A stretch of 64,000 nucleotides of DNA from Leptospira_A soteropolitanensis. Its GTDB lineage: Bacteria > Spirochaetota > Leptospiria > Leptospirales > Leptospiraceae. The position numbers were made by a program, and so were the translations under genes. Below are positions 61,698 through 64,000 of this stretch, in pieces. The notes below the pieces were generated by a model that was not told where the DNA came from, searched no databases, and saw nothing but the letters and a program-made list of their open reading frames with translations. Each line of letters opens with the position of its first letter. Position 1 is the stretch's first letter. The stretch lies in assembly GCF_026151335.1 (NCBI RefSeq), contig NZ_JAMQPP010000001.1; one strand, written 5' to 3'.

Positions 61698-62094
61698 ATT
61701 TTGGTACCAATGAGAAACAAATTACTGATAAAATTGCTGTGACCGGTGTTGCCAGTAAAGTTTCTAAATCGGTGACGGCAACTAGATTCCCAATTGTGTT
61801 AAGTAAAAAAATAGTTCCAATAAATCCAAAAACGATTCTGATCCAGATGGGCACCAAACCTTGGTTTAAGTATTGGGTATACTGAAAACTTGACCATAAT
61901 AAGAATGCATTTACGATAAGAGAAACAGATTCCATCAAATACATTTCTTCTACATTGCTTAGTCTTCCGCCCCAAAGGTATTGGAATGGAATCACTTGTA
62001 ATAAAGCTAAGATATGAAAGATCATCGTCATTGAAAATAAAATGATTAAGATTCTGCTTGTTACGGTCCTAATTTTTTTGGATGGATTCCACAT
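61672..62094 (-). CDS. Small four-helix membrane protein of unknown function
   Basis: The start ATG at complement 62092-62094 lies one base after the dinB stop and gives 140 residues; the longer frame to 62151 lies inside dinB. About four membrane segments are visible (around 12-35, 55-72, 80-100 and 110-130). Not recognised. Overlaps the GNAT gene by 26 bases. Confidence 0.7.
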   Translation of the reverse strand: MWNPSKKIRTVTSRILIILFSMTMIFHILALLQVIPFQYLWGGRLSNVEEMYLMESVSLIVNAFLLWSSFQYTQYLNQGLVPIWIRIVFGFIGTIFLLNTIGNLVAVTDLETLLATPVTAILSVICFSLVPKYENKTSEL

Positions 62095-62095
62095 A

Positions 62096-62593
62096 CTATT
62101 TTCCTTTGGTTTGTAAGTAATAAACATAGTCAATTTCTGGAGATTTGCCACCTAGTTGGGTGATAGCGGCAGTGATTTGTCCTCGGTGATGAGTTCTGTG
62201 ATTAAAATTATGTTGTATGACATCAGAAAAGTTAAGTTCTGCTTCAAATCCTCTCATGGTTTTATAACGAAAGAGACTATCCCATATCGAACTATCTAGA
62301 CTTGTGAGCCACGAATTCCATAATTCTAAACTTTGTATCATTCGACTTTTTAATGTTTGACGATTAAGCTCAAGTTCTTCTGCTAAAGAGGATGGGACGT
62401 AGACTTCTCCGATAAGTCGTGAATACCATACTTTCTCCACAAGTAACAAATGGTTGAGTGTTCCATGAATGGATTTAAAAAATAAACCTGCATCTTTTTT
62501 GTAATCTTCATCCGAGAAGGTATCGATCGAGTCATACAAAAGATTTGTGGCCCAAATATGATAAGCATTGTTTCTCAAGAAAAAATCTTTCAT
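62096..62593 (-). CDS. DinB-family protein
   Basis: A 165-residue four-helix DinB/YfiT-like protein. The metal-binding histidines appear as HGTLNHLL (about 44) and HNFNHRTHHRGQ (about 132-137), the standard DinB layout. Family members are thiol transferases or DNA-damage-induced proteins with poorly known roles. It is the first gene of a four-gene run with the membrane protein, GNAT and PaiB. Upstream lies an 82-base gap with no clear promoter. Confidence 0.88.
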   Translation of the reverse strand: MKDFFLRNNAYHIWATNLLYDSIDTFSDEDYKKDAGLFFKSIHGTLNHLLLVEKVWYSRLIGEVYVPSSLAEELELNRQTLKSRMIQSLELWNSWLTSLDSSIWDSLFRYKTMRGFEAELNFSDVIQHNFNHRTHHRGQITAAITQLGGKSPEIDYVYYLQTKGK

Positions 62594-62675
62594 AGTGAAA
62601 GATTTTTCTGAGTGATCCGAGAAATCAATGACTAATTTAAATCTAATATTTATCCTTCAAGTTCTGTTTCATTTT

Positions 62676-63845
62676 CTAATAAATAAAAAAACTAATCAGA
62701 ACTGTAGCAATTACTACGATCCACGAAGGAGTTTTCCAATATTCCAAAAACAAAAAACCGGAGATGGCAAGAGCAAAATCTTTTGGGGAGAGAATGGCAC
62801 TTGTCCAGACCGGCTGATAAAGGGCGGCGAGTAGTATTCCTACAACGGATGCATTGATTCCTAACATGGATTTACGAATGTTTGGATTGTTTCGTAGTTT
62901 CTCCCAAAAAGGTAAAACACCGACAATCAAAAGAAAGGAAGGTAAAAAAGCAGCCACCAAACAAATGATAGCTCCTAGCCATCCACTTGGTTCTACACTA
63001 GATACAGCTCCTAAATAACTACTAAAAGCAAACAATGGACCTGGGATTGCATTGGAGATTCCATAACCAGCAAGAAAAAGATCATTATTCACCCAACCGG
63101 AAGGAACAACTTCTGATTGCAAAAGCGGTAGTACGACATGGCCACCACCAAAGACGAGTGCACCGGCTCGATAAAAACTATCAAATAGTTTGATTGTTTG
63201 GTTTGGATAGATTTCTCTTAAGAAAGGAAGAACCAATAATAATGCAAAAAATAGAATTAAAAATAAATAACCAATGTTATTATTTCCTTTGTGTAAAGGT
63301 TCATGTGGAAGTTCAGAAGAAGATTTAAGAAAAAAGATCCCAAAGATTCCAAAAAAAAATAGAATCAATATTTGTAAAAAGGCAGAACTGAAAAAAAGCA
63401 AGATAACGCTTGTTATTATGGCAATGGTGATTCGTTCTTTATCTGGGCAAAGTTTTTTTCCCATACCGAGGATGGCTTGTGCGACCACAGCTACAGCAAC
63501 CACTTTTAATCCATGAAGCCAATGGTTGTGCGCATTCATATCCATCTTTGAAATTCCAAGTCCAAAAAGAATTAGAACTATAGCAGATGGCAATGTAAAA
63601 CCAATCCAGGAAAGGATCGAACCGAAAATCCCCGCTCGGGAAAGTCCAATGGCCATCCCCACTTGGCTACTGGCAGGTCCAGGTAAAAATTGGCAAAGGG
63701 CAACTAAGTCAGCATAGGCATGTGCACTAATCCATTTTTTTTTGGTAACATATTCATCATGAAAATAACTCAAGTGAGCGATTGGTCCACCAAACGAAGT
63801 GCAGCCGAGCTTTAGTGCAGTAAAAAAAACTTCAAAATATTTCAT
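62676..63845 (-). CDS. chrA: Chromate transporter ChrA (long-chain CHR family)
   Basis: A 389-residue inner-membrane protein made of two homologous CHR halves. The first half has LGCTSFGGPIAHLSYFHDEYV and CQFLPGPASSQVGMAIG. The second has GALVFGGGHVVLPLLQSEVV and AIPGPLFAFSSYLGA, with about ten membrane segments. It would export chromate by proton or sulfate antiport. A PadR-type regulator lies 54 bases upstream on the same strand, a common arrangement. Confidence 0.93.
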   Translation of the reverse strand: MKYFEVFFTALKLGCTSFGGPIAHLSYFHDEYVTKKKWISAHAYADLVALCQFLPGPASSQVGMAIGLSRAGIFGSILSWIGFTLPSAIVLILFGLGISKMDMNAHNHWLHGLKVVAVAVVAQAILGMGKKLCPDKERITIAIITSVILLFFSSAFLQILILFFFGIFGIFFLKSSSELPHEPLHKGNNNIGYLFLILFFALLLVLPFLREIYPNQTIKLFDSFYRAGALVFGGGHVVLPLLQSEVVPSGWVNNDLFLAGYGISNAIPGPLFAFSSYLGAVSSVEPSGWLGAIICLVAAFLPSFLLIVGVLPFWEKLRNNPNIRKSMLGINASVVGILLAALYQPVWTSAILSPKDFALAISGFLFLEYWKTPSWIVVIATVLISFFIY

Positions 63846-63899
63846 GAAATTTCAATCCTAAATACAATTCCTTGGAATTTGATTGTGAGTTTGATAAGG

Positions 63900-64000
63900 C
63901 TAATTAAGTATTTCACCGATTAACTCTTTTAATTTTATTTTTGCTGCAACCAATTCTTTTTTTCCTTTAGGTGTGATGCGGTAGAATTTACGTTTTATTT
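63900..64000 (-). CDS. PadR-family transcriptional regulator (C-terminal part only)
   Basis: The gene enters from the right edge; only about 33 codons are visible. They read KRKFYRITPKGKKELVAAK, the wing and following helix of PadR winged-helix regulators, and end at a TAG (complement 63900-63902). The 54-base gap to chrA suggests a padR-chrA unit in which the regulator controls the transporter. The start is outside the window. Confidence 0.75.
   Translation of the reverse strand, partial: IKRKFYRITPKGKKELVAAKIKLKELIGEILN

Overview
This window comes from a spirochaete of the genus Leptospira, most likely a saprophytic species. The base composition is AT-rich but milder than in pathogenic leptospires. 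Several families are typical of the genus: an MBOAT/DUF1574 pair, an LpxA with the leptospiral residues Q68 and H120, many short lipoproteins, and frequent TTG/GTG starts. No rRNA, tRNA, CRISPR array, insertion sequence, prophage or clear pseudogene was seen. Genes are packed tightly, often overlapping by 4-30 bases.

Layout. 1-5068 (minus): a truncated PAS-GGDEF-EAL protein, dihydroorotase and RecQ. 5128-10382 (plus): an MBOAT acyltransferase with its DUF1574 partner, an exported caspase-like protein, and a small exported protein preceded by an array of perfect palindromes. 10497-13669: ftsQ-ftsA-ftsZ, ending at a shared terminator that faces a minus-strand run of a COG3014 lipoprotein, an LpoB-like lipoprotein and a membrane protein. 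16464-18476: a lipoprotein, nadA and ispF. 19018-28177: seven coupled genes coding for an RsbU/SpoIIE phosphatase with TPRs, an AttH/CrtC-like protein, a YejBE-type peptide importer with two separate ATPases, and an AsmA-like protein. 28219-30202 (minus): a membrane-anchored MutS-like ATPase and a small protein.

30650-36996 (plus): acyl-CoA synthetase, crotonase, an arsenosugar pair (AhpD-like plus radical-SAM ArsS), methionine aminopeptidase, an alpha/beta hydrolase and a MAPEG protein. gpsA faces them on the minus strand. 38051-43019: an unknown protein, a metallophosphoesterase, a zinc-ribbon protein, RecG and a VanY-like peptidase. galE and lpxA follow on minus, then an Hpt protein (plus), a possible GT-B enzyme (minus) and a thiolase (plus).

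48141-56737 is the most unusual part: a four-gene type I secretion locus. Two large ABC transporters, each with two N-terminal cyclic-nucleotide-binding folds and a degenerate C39-like domain, flank an HlyD adaptor and are followed by a TolC-like protein. A 69-nt region with strong self-complementarity precedes the locus. The tail (56734-64000, minus) holds two lipoproteins, a DUF2079 membrane protein, an FAD dehydrogenase, PaiB, a GNAT enzyme, a small membrane protein, DinB, and a chromate transporter behind a partial PadR regulator.

All family calls come from reading motifs by eye. No database search was run. Start codons were chosen from reading-frame context, overlap with neighbours and visible ribosome binding sites.
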